A stretch of DNA of 37,195 nucleotides from Berkiella_A sp050252335 (GTDB lineage: Bacteria > Pseudomonadota > Gammaproteobacteria > Berkiellales > Berkiellaceae): the NCBI GenBank assembly GCA_050252335.1, contig JBFWLB010000024.1, forward strand, positions 1-37,195, given 5' to 3'. This document shows positions 7,776 to 15,967 of this stretch, one piece after another. Made by a program: the position numbers and the translations under genes. The notes beneath the pieces are model-generated. The model saw only the letters and a list, made by a program, of their open reading frames with translations, did not search any database and was not told the origin of the DNA. Each line of letters begins with the position of its first letter. The first letter of the stretch is position 1.

Positions 7776-9048
7776 TATTAAATTTCTCCATGAAATAAGT
7801 TGCCATTTTTTCATCAATGGAAATTTGGTCTAAAGCATATTGATTAACAACAATCAGTAAATCTTTAATAAGGGAGGAGCGATGTGCTTCAATCAATGGC
7901 TCTGTCATCACAGAGGACAAATTTAAATAAGCAATCGGCACATCGAAACGTAGCGAAAAATCTAACAAAGGAATATAGTTTGGATGCTCATCAATTTTTG
8001 TTATTGAAAGCGCACAAACATTCATTTCTTTGGTTAAATCAAAAAGCGCTCTTAAATAAGTCGCTCCAATAGAGCTGGGAATCACATAAAATAAATTTAG
8101 ATCATCACTCATTTTCTTAAAATAATTCAAATATTCATTACAGGTATCATCCATCATATTGGGGGATGGCATATCAATGAATATTTGCTTTTTATCAGAA
8201 CAAAAGGCAAGCGCCTCTTCTAACTCAGTGATTGACTCCACATAAAAACAAGGTAAGTTAAAAATATTATGAAAAGCTTTAGCCTCATGAACAGTGGTCA
8301 GTTTATTCTGGTTAATAAAAATAACCCCTATCTGCTCATGAAACTGAGGATCAACATTCTGCATTAAAAATTTTGCAAACATTGTGGTTTTACCAGCTCC
8401 AGAAGGTCCCACCATAATATTGTATTTTTTGATTGATTTATTTTGTTTGTACAACTTAATTTTATTTACAACAGCATTTAAAACAAAAATCCAGGCCTCA
8501 TCAAAACTAATATCATTTGGCAGCTGAGAAACCAAAGAATCTATTGTTTGAGCCTCAAAGCCAATAGATATCAATTTTTTATAAACAATAGCTTGAATTA
8601 AATTGTCTTTTTGAAACTGCTCCCAATACTGAGCATGATAGTGAGAAGTCATCATTTTTTTGATAGATAAAATTTCATTCTTTATGTTCAAATAAGAAAA
8701 ATCATCTATCGACTCCATATTATCTATGGCAGATGATTTTTTTAGAACCACACTACTAAATCTATCATCAGAACCTGCAACACGATTAAAAAAATAAGGG
8801 TTCACAGTCGGCGTTTCTTCCTTTGATTTTTTTAAGCGCGACAGCGCATTGGCTGTTTTATGCGCATGCTGTGCATTGCCTGTTGAGTCATCCATAAGAT
8901 CGCCAGGTGCTGCAATAACATGCACCTTACCCTCTATGGTTTCATTAGATAAAATAACAGCTTCTGCCCCCAGCTCTTTTTTAATCATATGTAGCGCTTC
9001 TGAAATCGAACCGGCAACAAATCTTTTTACTTGAAAAGATTTACTCAT
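7744..9048 (-). CDS. flhF: FlhF, SRP-type GTPase for flagellar placement (divergent G domain)
   Basis: The 434-residue protein begins with the FlhF B-domain motif (KRFVAGSISEALHMIKKELGAEAVILSN, residues 8-35), then a variable linker and an N-helical bundle (about 120-205). The G domain follows. G1 is intact (GPSGAGKTT, 214-222) and G4 is TKIDE (350-354). The usual D-x-Y-R segment is replaced by FINQNKL (244-250), and the usual DTAG(R) at G3 by IDMPSP (291-296). FlhF marks the pole for flagellar assembly (family knowledge). GTP binding seems possible but hydrolysis may be altered. Its context next to flhA and flhG supports the call. Confidence 0.9.
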   Translation of the reverse strand: MSKSFQVKRFVAGSISEALHMIKKELGAEAVILSNETIEGKVHVIAAPGDLMDDSTGNAQHAHKTANALSRLKKSKEETPTVNPYFFNRVAGSDDRFSSVVLKKSSAIDNMESIDDFSYLNIKNEILSIKKMMTSHYHAQYWEQFQKDNLIQAIVYKKLISIGFEAQTIDSLVSQLPNDISFDEAWIFVLNAVVNKIKLYKQNKSIKKYNIMVGPSGAGKTTMFAKFLMQNVDPQFHEQIGVIFINQNKLTTVHEAKAFHNIFNLPCFYVESITELEEALAFCSDKKQIFIDMPSPNMMDDTCNEYLNYFKKMSDDLNLFYVIPSSIGATYLRALFDLTKEMNVCALSITKIDEHPNYIPLLDFSLRFDVPIAYLNLSSVMTEPLIEAHRSSLIKDLLIVVNQYALDQISIDEKMATYFMEKFNNESELQAAAS

Positions 9049-9049
9049 A

Positions 9050-11143
9050 CTAGCTATTTCCTAATGTAGATATAACATTAATTTGTTTATCATCTGGTAC
9101 TTCATTAAAACTCAGCACAGACAATTCTTTGATAGATGGGCGCAATAATTTAGACAAAACAGGCCTTAATTCATTGGCAGCCAAAAGAATCACAGGATTA
9201 CCCATTGCAATTTGTTTACGCGAAAACTCCACTAACTTTTGCTGCACTTGGCTAAGTAACATAGGCTCTATCACCGGGTTCTCTTTTCCTGATTGAATAC
9301 CTTGTTGCAATATCTGTTCCAACTTTGAGTCAAGCGTTATAACAGGCATTTGACTCGCAGGACCAATTAGTTGCTGCACAATCATACGACCTAATTTTAC
9401 TCGAACCTGCTCTGTTAAAATGGCAGGATCTTGACTCTTTGAGGCATAAGATGACAATGTTTCGACAATTGTTTTAGAGTCACGAATAGGAACATGTTCT
9501 CTCAATAAATTTTGTAAAATTTTAACCAAGGCCGACAAATTCAATTTATCAGGAATGAGGTCTTCAACCAATTTTGGTGATTGTTTGGCTAATCTATCAA
9601 GAATTTTTTGCGCCTCATCATGACCTAACAGCTCATAGGCATGATCTTGAACAATCTGACTAAGATGCGTTGCAATAACTGTTGCAGTATCAACAACGGT
9701 ATAACCTTTTGTTTGCGCCTGTTCTTTAAGGCTTGGATTAATCCATACTGCATCCAGACCAAAAGCAGGATCTTTGCAATCAATACCATCAATTTTACCA
9801 AATATCTTCCCTGAACTGATGGCAAGCGCCTTATCCATATGCACCTGAAACTCTCCCATCACAACGCCCATTAATGAAATGCGATATTGCGATGGCTGTA
9901 ATGCCAAATCATCTCTAATATGAACAGAGGGCACCAGAAAACCAAGCTCTTGAGAGAGTTTTCTGCGAACCCCCTTGATTTTTTGCATTAATTCTCCACC
10001 CGTTTTTTCATCAACAAGAGAAATTAATTTATAACCTACTTCTAAGCTGACAGGATCCACACTTTGAACATCATCCCAACTCACTTCTTTTGGCTCTGCT
10101 TTTTTATCCTCTCTTTCAGAAAGTGTTACTCCTTCCTCTTGTTTCACCTCTTTTTCTAAAGTCTTCTGGTATAAATAATAAGCCGCCCCTGCCAATAAAC
10201 CTGCGACCGTTATGAAGACAAAATGAGGCATACCCGGAATAATCCCCAACATAAACATAACAACGGCAGAAATTACTAATGGTTTGTAATGAGAGAAGAC
10301 TTGAAGTTTAACAAGATCGCCAACATCATGGCTTGCAGAAACACGTGTAACCATGATCGCAGCAGCAGTTGACAACAAAATAGAAGGTACTTGCGCCACC
10401 AAGCCATCCCCAATTGTCAGTAAAGTATAAATACGAGCAGCCTCAGACATCGACAAATCATGTTGTAAAATGCCAATGGCAAATCCACCCAAAAGATTAA
10501 TAATTAAAATCAAAACACCTGCGATCGCATCGCCTCGCACGAATTTACTGGCACCATCCATAGAGCCATAAAAATCAGCTTCACGCGCAACTTCATCACG
10601 TCGTGCTTTAGCCTGCTCTTGATTAATAATACCTGCATTTAAATCTGCATCAATGGCCATTTGTTTACCAGGCATAGAATCTAAGGTAAAACGGGCGCTT
10701 ACTTCAGAAATTCTGCCACCACCCTTTGTGATTACAACAAAGTTAATAATCAAGATAATCATAAAAACAACGATACCAACGGCATAATTTCCGCCAATCA
10801 CAACATGGCCAAAAGCCTCAATGACTTTACCAACCGCATCTGTGCCTGTATGCCCCTCTAAGAGCACAACACGTGTAGAAGCAATGTTTAATGCCAAACG
10901 TAATAAAGTTGCTACCAACAAAACAGTGGGGAATATACTAAAATCCAGTGGCCGTAACGCATAAGTACAAGCCAACAGCACGATCAACGACAATGTAATA
11001 TTAAAAGTAAAGAATATATCTAATAAAATAGGCGGCAAAGGTAAAATCATCATTGACAAAAGCAAAATGATGAATACAGGAATACCAACACCAATACCTG
11101 TTATAAATTTAAAATAATTGTTGGCCGCTATCGTTTGTTGCAT
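9050..11143 (-). CDS. flhA: FlhA, flagellar type III export gate protein
   Basis: The 697-residue protein has eight predicted membrane segments (about residues 13-330). Between them is the conserved cytoplasmic loop around GGRISEVSARFTLDSMPGKQMAIDADLNAG (FHIPEP/FPEC region). A charged linker (about 335-365) is followed by a cytosolic domain that docks chaperone-substrate complexes. It is the largest export gate component and couples the proton gradient to secretion (family knowledge). It starts 1 bp after flhB stops and ends 1 bp before flhF starts, so flhB-flhA-flhF-flhG-fliA reads as one transcript. Confidence 0.98.
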   Translation of the reverse strand: MQQTIAANNYFKFITGIGVGIPVFIILLLSMMILPLPPILLDIFFTFNITLSLIVLLACTYALRPLDFSIFPTVLLVATLLRLALNIASTRVVLLEGHTGTDAVGKVIEAFGHVVIGGNYAVGIVVFMIILIINFVVITKGGGRISEVSARFTLDSMPGKQMAIDADLNAGIINQEQAKARRDEVAREADFYGSMDGASKFVRGDAIAGVLILIINLLGGFAIGILQHDLSMSEAARIYTLLTIGDGLVAQVPSILLSTAAAIMVTRVSASHDVGDLVKLQVFSHYKPLVISAVVMFMLGIIPGMPHFVFITVAGLLAGAAYYLYQKTLEKEVKQEEGVTLSEREDKKAEPKEVSWDDVQSVDPVSLEVGYKLISLVDEKTGGELMQKIKGVRRKLSQELGFLVPSVHIRDDLALQPSQYRISLMGVVMGEFQVHMDKALAISSGKIFGKIDGIDCKDPAFGLDAVWINPSLKEQAQTKGYTVVDTATVIATHLSQIVQDHAYELLGHDEAQKILDRLAKQSPKLVEDLIPDKLNLSALVKILQNLLREHVPIRDSKTIVETLSSYASKSQDPAILTEQVRVKLGRMIVQQLIGPASQMPVITLDSKLEQILQQGIQSGKENPVIEPMLLSQVQQKLVEFSRKQIAMGNPVILLAANELRPVLSKLLRPSIKELSVLSFNEVPDDKQINVISTLGNS

Positions 11144-11144
11144 A

Positions 11145-12269
11145 TTACTTTACCATATCTTTAGGCACATTGATGTTTGTTGGTAATTTAGGTTTGGGAG
11201 CTTTACCCTTTCTGAACATTTTAAGTTTATAAACATAGGCTAAGACTTGAGCACAAGCCACATACAACCGACTCGGAATTTCTTGATCTATCTCTGTATT
11301 GTAATAAATAGCGCGCGATAGCATCGGGATTTGTACAATGGGAATTTCATGATGCTTTGCTACTTGTCTTATTTTTTCCGCAATATTATCCGCACCTTTT
11401 GCTAGTAGTTTTGGTGCTTTCATTTTTTTATCGTCATATTTAATTGCAACCGCAAAGTGGGTGGGATTGGTGATAATGACGTCTGCTTCTGGCACATTAG
11501 ACATCATTCGTTGACGAGAAATATCCCTTTGGATTTTCAAAAGTTTATTCTTAACTTCTGGCCTTACATCTGACTCTTTCAACTCATCTTTTACTTCTTG
11601 CTTGGTCATCTTTATCTGTTTATGATGCTCATATATTTGAAATGGCACATCTATCATAGAAATAATAACTAAAGAAGAACATAATATAAAAAAAGAAAAC
11701 TCTACAATATTAAAAAATTTGACAATAGCGCTTGTAAGCATTGGCTGAGAAAGGTGCAAAATCTCTTCAAAAAACATATAAAACAACAAAACACAGAAAG
11801 CGCTCACCAGCACAAGTTTTAAAATAGACTTGACCAATTCCATCATACTTTTCATAGAGAAAATTTTGCCCAAGCCTTTAATCGGGTCAAGTCTATCAAA
11901 TTTTAAACCTACATTCTGAATTGATAGATTAATATTGCCCACCAACAAAGGCCCTAAAAAACAAGCAAGAACACAGAGTATTAAAAAAGGTACTAAAACA
12001 GATATACCAAGCAACCCTGCCTCACGCAATATCGTAAACATTGCCTGAGTTTCCATCACATTAATATCTTCTGCACCAAAGGCAATTGTAAAGATCTTTA
12101 AGCAATCAACAGCAATCATGTTTCCAAAACAAAGAAAGCCTATTCCTGCGAAAATAAGTAGCAACATGGTATTAAAATCTTTGGAACGCGCAACAACCCC
12201 TTTCTCTTTGGACTCTTGCTGTCGCTTCGGGGTGGCTTCTTCGGTCCGTTCTTGTGAATCTTCAGACAT
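11145..12269 (-). CDS. flhB: FlhB, export gate subunit and substrate-specificity switch
   Basis: The 374-residue protein starts with the FlhB hallmark ERTEEATPKR, has four membrane helices (about residues 34-215), and a cytoplasmic domain with the self-cleaving motif NPTH at about 268-271 (IITNPTHFAVAIKY). Cleavage between N and P is needed for the switch from rod/hook to filament export, triggered by FliK (family knowledge). The C-terminal extension (KAPKPKLPTNINVPKDMVK) is slightly proline-rich. It lies 3 bp after fliR. Confidence 0.97.
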   Translation of the reverse strand: MSEDSQERTEEATPKRQQESKEKGVVARSKDFNTMLLLIFAGIGFLCFGNMIAVDCLKIFTIAFGAEDINVMETQAMFTILREAGLLGISVLVPFLILCVLACFLGPLLVGNINLSIQNVGLKFDRLDPIKGLGKIFSMKSMMELVKSILKLVLVSAFCVLLFYMFFEEILHLSQPMLTSAIVKFFNIVEFSFFILCSSLVIISMIDVPFQIYEHHKQIKMTKQEVKDELKESDVRPEVKNKLLKIQRDISRQRMMSNVPEADVIITNPTHFAVAIKYDDKKMKAPKLLAKGADNIAEKIRQVAKHHEIPIVQIPMLSRAIYYNTEIDQEIPSRLYVACAQVLAYVYKLKMFRKGKAPKPKLPTNINVPKDMVK

Positions 12270-12272
12270 GAC

Positions 12273-13058
12273 TTAGACCATCCACTGATTGATTTTTTCA
12301 ATGAGCTGATTAAACATCTCTGTAAACTGTGGTAACAACGTTACTGAGGTGAACCACAAGATAACCATACCGAGAATCATGGTTACAGGAAAACCAAGAG
12401 AAAAGATATTAAGTTGTGGTGTAGCTTTTGTCATAATACCGATAGCCATATTTACAATCAGTAATGCTGTTATAGTAGGCAATGCAATTTTTAGGCCACC
12501 TAAAAATATCCAACTACCCAAGCTAATCATTTCATTAAAGTTAATAAACTTGCTACTTGCTAAAGAGACAGGCATTTTATCAAAACTTTCTACAATCGTT
12601 TGTATTAGAAATAAATGCCCATTCATAGACAAGAAGAGTAATGTCACAATCATCAAATAAAATTGACTTAAAGCAGGCACGGAAACACCATTTTGAGGAT
12701 CAATCATCGAGGCAAACCCCAACCCCATTTGCATGGCACATATTCCAGCCGCCATCACAAATGCTTGAAAAATAACATGAACAGACAGACCTATCATAAC
12801 CCCTATCATGATTTGCTCTAACAGAAGATAAATCAATTGAAAGAAAGTCAATGCATTCTGAGCAATCGGAGCATTATCATACAACAAAGGGAACACAATC
12901 AGACTAATGGCAAGGCTGAGAAACAATTTAAGGCGTTTGGGGACAAATTGAGCACCCAACATTGGCATAACCATGAGCATCGCTGAAATACGTGCAAAGG
13001 GTAATCCAAAATAAAAAATAAGGTTATCTAATTCATAAGGTGCAAACACAGCAGTCAC
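12273..13058 (-). CDS. fliR: FliR, export gate membrane protein
   Basis: The 261-residue protein is strongly hydrophobic and has typical FliR segments: LPFARISAMLMVMPMLG near the N-terminus, QMGLGFASMIDPQNG in the middle and PQLNIFSLGFPVTMILGMVIL near the C-terminus. With FliP and FliQ it builds the FliP5Q4R1 export gate (family knowledge). Its start overlaps the end of fliQ by 4 bp. Length is normal. Confidence 0.97.
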   Translation of the reverse strand: MTAVFAPYELDNLIFYFGLPFARISAMLMVMPMLGAQFVPKRLKLFLSLAISLIVFPLLYDNAPIAQNALTFFQLIYLLLEQIMIGVMIGLSVHVIFQAFVMAAGICAMQMGLGFASMIDPQNGVSVPALSQFYLMIVTLLFLSMNGHLFLIQTIVESFDKMPVSLASSKFINFNEMISLGSWIFLGGLKIALPTITALLIVNMAIGIMTKATPQLNIFSLGFPVTMILGMVILWFTSVTLLPQFTEMFNQLIEKINQWMV

Positions 13059-13324
13059 CCTATCAACTGCGGGATAATATCAAATACTGAATGTGTAAAA
13101 TCTGTAATAATAGAAGATAACCAAGGCGCAGCAAGAATAAGTGTCAAAAAAGTAACCAACAATCTGGGAATAAAACTCAGTGATTGCTCATTAATTTGAG
13201 TTGCGGCTTGAAAAATGCTGACAATAAGACCTGTTACCAAACTTGGAATAACAATAATGCTGACAAGTAAAATGATAATCAGCAATGCCTGTCTGAATAA
13301 ATCAATGACGGATTCTGGGCCCAT
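13055..13324 (-). CDS. fliQ: FliQ, small export gate membrane protein
   Basis: The 89-residue protein has two membrane helices separated by the conserved segment VTGLIVSIFQAATQINEQSLSFIPR, which is diagnostic of FliQ. It sits between fliP (1 bp away) and fliR (4-bp overlap). In the assembled gate four copies wrap the FliP/FliR core (family knowledge). Confidence 0.97.
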   Translation of the reverse strand: MGPESVIDLFRQALLIIILLVSIIVIPSLVTGLIVSIFQAATQINEQSLSFIPRLLVTFLTLILAAPWLSSIITDFTHSVFDIIPQLIG

Positions 13325-13325
13325 C

Positions 13326-14114
13326 TCATCCCCCTATGATAAAGCTTGTGGCAAGCGTTCCCAATAGTAAATTCCAACCATCCACGAGTACAAACAACAT
13401 TAATTTAAAAGGTAAGGATACAATTAGTGGTGACATCATCATCATACCCATGGACATCAATACGCTAGCTACCACCAAGTCAATAATCAAAAAGGGAATA
13501 AAAATGATAAAACCAATTTGAAAAGCTGTCTTCAATTCTGATGTAATAAAGGCAGGCAGTAAAATTGACAAAGGTATTTTATCTGCATCCTCTTCTAAAT
13601 GTGCATTTGTTCGAGACAACTCATGAAAAAGATGCAAATCATTTTCTCTGGTTTGTTCAAGCATAAATTTTTTGATAGGCAATGCGGCCTGGGTTAATGC
13701 TGTTTTCTGATCTATTTTATTGCTCATGTAGGGTTGCAAAACATTGTTATTAATTTCTGATATGATGGGCGTCATAATAAAAAAAGAAAGAAACAATGAA
13801 AGACCTATAATAATCTGATTGCTTGGTGTTTGCGGCATACCCAAAGCTTGTCGCAAAATAGCCAATACAATTACAATTCTTGTAAAAGACGTCATCATGA
13901 GCACCATTGCTGGCAACATCGTCAGCAATGTCATAATTGCTAAAATTTGAATATTTACTGAATAAGTCTGTGCCCCCGCGTCGCCAGGCAAAACTTTTAA
14001 TAACTCAAGATCAAACTGACCAGCCAGGCAAATGGATGGCAGAAATAATATTCCTGACGTAAATATTACACGCTTAGTTGTTGCTTTCATGGTTTTCATG
14101 ACTCTCATGTTCAT
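13326..14114 (-). CDS. fliP: FliP, core export gate protein
   Basis: The 262-residue protein has a cleavable-type signal sequence (hydrophobic core VIFTSGILFLPSICLAG) as is usual for FliP. It also has FliP signatures: MMTSFTRIVIVLAILRQALG (about residues 72-91), PLSILLPAFITSELKTAFQIGF and MGMMMMSPLIVSLPFKLMLFVLVDGW. It forms the pentameric core of the gate. The exact start is uncertain: ATGs at 14114, 14108, 14099 and 14090 are in frame, and AAGGTG is best spaced for 14108. All options overlap the end of fliO. Confidence 0.96.
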   Translation of the reverse strand: MNMRVMKTMKATTKRVIFTSGILFLPSICLAGQFDLELLKVLPGDAGAQTYSVNIQILAIMTLLTMLPAMVLMMTSFTRIVIVLAILRQALGMPQTPSNQIIIGLSLFLSFFIMTPIISEINNNVLQPYMSNKIDQKTALTQAALPIKKFMLEQTRENDLHLFHELSRTNAHLEEDADKIPLSILLPAFITSELKTAFQIGFIIFIPFLIIDLVVASVLMSMGMMMMSPLIVSLPFKLMLFVLVDGWNLLLGTLATSFIIGG

Positions 14115-14394
14115 TCACCTTTGCAATAAATTGGCTATTAAAATCGTCATTGAATACATGAAGCGTATTAATTGCGTTATCAGAAACACCAAGCAGAATT
14201 TTTTGATCTAAAACCTTTACTAAAACTATTTTTGTTTTTTTACTCACATTTGTGCCACCTATTATTTCTAGATCTTTAAATTGATAATTTTTTAAAAGTT
14301 GAGTCTTTTTCGCAACAAAACCAAATACAACAATCATAGTAACGATCAATGCAAGTGCGAGCGTGATACTTGACATAAGGCTGGTTGTAATCAT
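14074..14394 (-). CDS. fliO: FliO, export gate assembly protein
   Basis: The 106-residue protein has one N-terminal membrane helix (about residues 9-28) followed by the small soluble FliO domain, with LEIIGGTNVSKKTKIVLVKVLDQKILLGVS as its recognisable core. FliO helps assemble the FliP ring (family knowledge). The C-terminal tail is rich in His, Glu and Asn because it shares DNA with the start of fliP (about 41 bp overlap). It lies 26 bp after fliN. Confidence 0.92.
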   Translation of the reverse strand: MITTSLMSSITLALALIVTMIVVFGFVAKKTQLLKNYQFKDLEIIGGTNVSKKTKIVLVKVLDQKILLGVSDNAINTLHVFNDDFNSQFIAKVNEHESHENHESNN

Positions 14395-14420
14395 TCTTCC
14401 CTCATGGCCATTAAGGCTTG

Positions 14421-14798
14421 TTAACTTAATTTGCGAATGCGCTCTTCTGCATTTATCACATCGGTTAAACGCAATCCAAATTTATCATTGACCACAACAA
14501 CCTCAGCATGTGCTATCAAAGTACCATTGACTAAGACATCTAATGGCTCTCCCGCTAAGCGATCTAGCTCAATAACGGAACCTTGATTTAAATTTAATAG
14601 TTTTCTAATGCTGATTGAGGTCTTACCAACCTCCAATGACAAACTGACAGGGATATCCATGATAACGTCTAAATCAGGATTATCGTTTTTAGAGTCTTTA
14701 TTTTCATTGGTTAAATCTTCAAATCGTGCACCAGAAGGTGAGTTTTGACTTGAAGGGTCTATTGCCACATCTAAAGCATCTATATTTTCATCTGTCAT
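14421..14798 (-). CDS. fliN: FliN, C-ring switch protein
   Basis: The 125-residue protein has a variable acidic N-terminus (about residues 1-45) and a C-terminal SpoA domain (about 49-123). Recognisable pieces are IPVSLSLEVGKTSISIRKLL, LDRLAGEPLDVLVNG and VVNDKFGLRLTDVI. FliN forms the lower C-ring and docks FliH (family knowledge). It starts 8 bp after fliM. Length is normal for the short FliN type. Confidence 0.96.
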   Translation of the reverse strand: MTDENIDALDVAIDPSSQNSPSGARFEDLTNENKDSKNDNPDLDVIMDIPVSLSLEVGKTSISIRKLLNLNQGSVIELDRLAGEPLDVLVNGTLIAHAEVVVVNDKFGLRLTDVINAEERIRKLS

Positions 14799-14806
14799 TG
14801 TATACC

Positions 14807-15766
14807 TTATTTTCTATCAAATTTCCCAACGATTTTAACTGCATAATTACCTTCATGCGTGCCAAATTTCACATTGTAAACAGGTATTCCATTTATTTTC
14901 ACAAGACTTATATCTGAAATCTCAATAGGAATGATATCGTCCGACTTAAAATTAACCACATCTTTTATTTTGATTTTTTTCTTAGCTAAAATACAACCAA
15001 TATCAACAGAAGCTTCTAATATCTCATGTTGCAAAGCTGCCATCCATGCATCATTGTTTTGCATTTTTTCTGTGCTTTCACTATTATTTTCCAGTTTTGA
15101 TTTAATGGGATCGAGCATTGAGACAGGCAATGCAAATGTAATATCCCCCCCGCCACCTTCTAATTCCACTCTTATTTTTTTGATTAAGAAAAACTCATGA
15201 GGCTGTATCCAAGTAATCATGTTAGGATCAGACTCTTTAGAAAAAGTCTCATATTTAACATTATGAACTTCTTCCCAGGCAGCATTCAGATCTGGCAAAA
15301 TTATCTTTAAAACTCTATCAATGATTCTATATTCTGTTAGTGTGAAGTTTCGTCTCTCGATATTACCTTGGATTTTTCCATCTCCACCAAAATAATTTTC
15401 AACTAAGGTATATACTAGATAAGCATCAAAACAAATGATTGCATTTCCTTTGAGGGGATTGAGCTTTAATATATTAATATTGGTAGGGACGCTCAATGCA
15501 CTTAAAAAATCCTTGCCATTTACAAGCGTCATTGGCTTCGTATTTAATTCAATCGTCTTTTTCATAATAGTCAAAAGACTCACTTTGGCTTTTCTCATAA
15601 AGCGCTCGTAAATCTTTTCAATCTTATAAAATCGATGCTGCAATAACCCTGGCTGAATTGAAAAGTCATACTCTCGAGGAAAAGCTGGATCTTGATCCAT
15701 TATCGATTCACTATCCTCTTTGCTCAGCAGTTCATCAATTTCTTCTTGCTTTAAGACATCATTCAT
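14807..15766 (-). CDS. fliM: FliM, C-ring switch protein
   Basis: The 319-residue protein begins with VLKQEEIDELLS (residues 4-15), the CheY-binding motif of FliM. A middle CheC-like domain (about 45-230) and a C-terminal SpoA domain (about 240-317) follow. The CheC-domain GGxG motif is seen as NYFGGDGKIQ, a slightly altered form of the common FGG-G/D sequence. The first gene of a transcript running fliM-N-O-P-Q-R-flhB-A-F-G-fliA; a sigma-54 promoter and a FleQ-like box lie upstream. The CheY-binding peptide is kept although no chemotaxis genes are present here. Confidence 0.95.
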   Translation of the reverse strand: MNDVLKQEEIDELLSKEDSESIMDQDPAFPREYDFSIQPGLLQHRFYKIEKIYERFMRKAKVSLLTIMKKTIELNTKPMTLVNGKDFLSALSVPTNINILKLNPLKGNAIICFDAYLVYTLVENYFGGDGKIQGNIERRNFTLTEYRIIDRVLKIILPDLNAAWEEVHNVKYETFSKESDPNMITWIQPHEFFLIKKIRVELEGGGGDITFALPVSMLDPIKSKLENNSESTEKMQNNDAWMAALQHEILEASVDIGCILAKKKIKIKDVVNFKSDDIIPIEISDISLVKINGIPVYNVKFGTHEGNYAVKIVGKFDRK

Positions 15767-15837
15767 AATAGATTTTCTTCTCTTGGCTTATTATTCTTAC
15801 AGCAATAATATAAATTCGCTTTTCTTTACAGAGGAAA

Positions 15838-15853
15838 AGCAAAGATCGTACCA
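15838..15853 (-). promoter_or_regulatory. Sigma-54 (-24/-12) promoter of the fliM operon
   Basis: Minus-strand sequence TGGTACGATCTTTGCT fits the consensus TGGCACG-N4-TTGCW with one mismatch in the conserved part. The predicted start is near 15827, giving a leader of about 60 nt before fliM. It is the only strong promoter motif in the 200-bp fliK-fliM gap. Confidence 0.82.
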
Positions 15854-15892
15854 AGATTTAAATCAGTAATTTCAAGAAGTTATACTTTAGAT

Positions 15893-15906
15893 GTCAAAAA
15901 TTTGAC
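15893..15906. promoter_or_regulatory. FleQ-box-like palindrome upstream of fliM
   Basis: GTCAAAAATTTGAC matches the Pseudomonas FleQ box GTCAATAAATTGAC at 12 of 14 positions and sits within a larger inverted repeat ATGTCAAA-AA-TTTGACAT (15891-15908). It is centred about 72 bp upstream of the predicted sigma-54 start, a normal enhancer distance. Confidence 0.65.
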
Positions 15907-15967
15907 ATAAATTGTAAAGCGAATAAAACAATAGCGGTTCTATTGACAAAGAGAGTGGCCAAACCAC

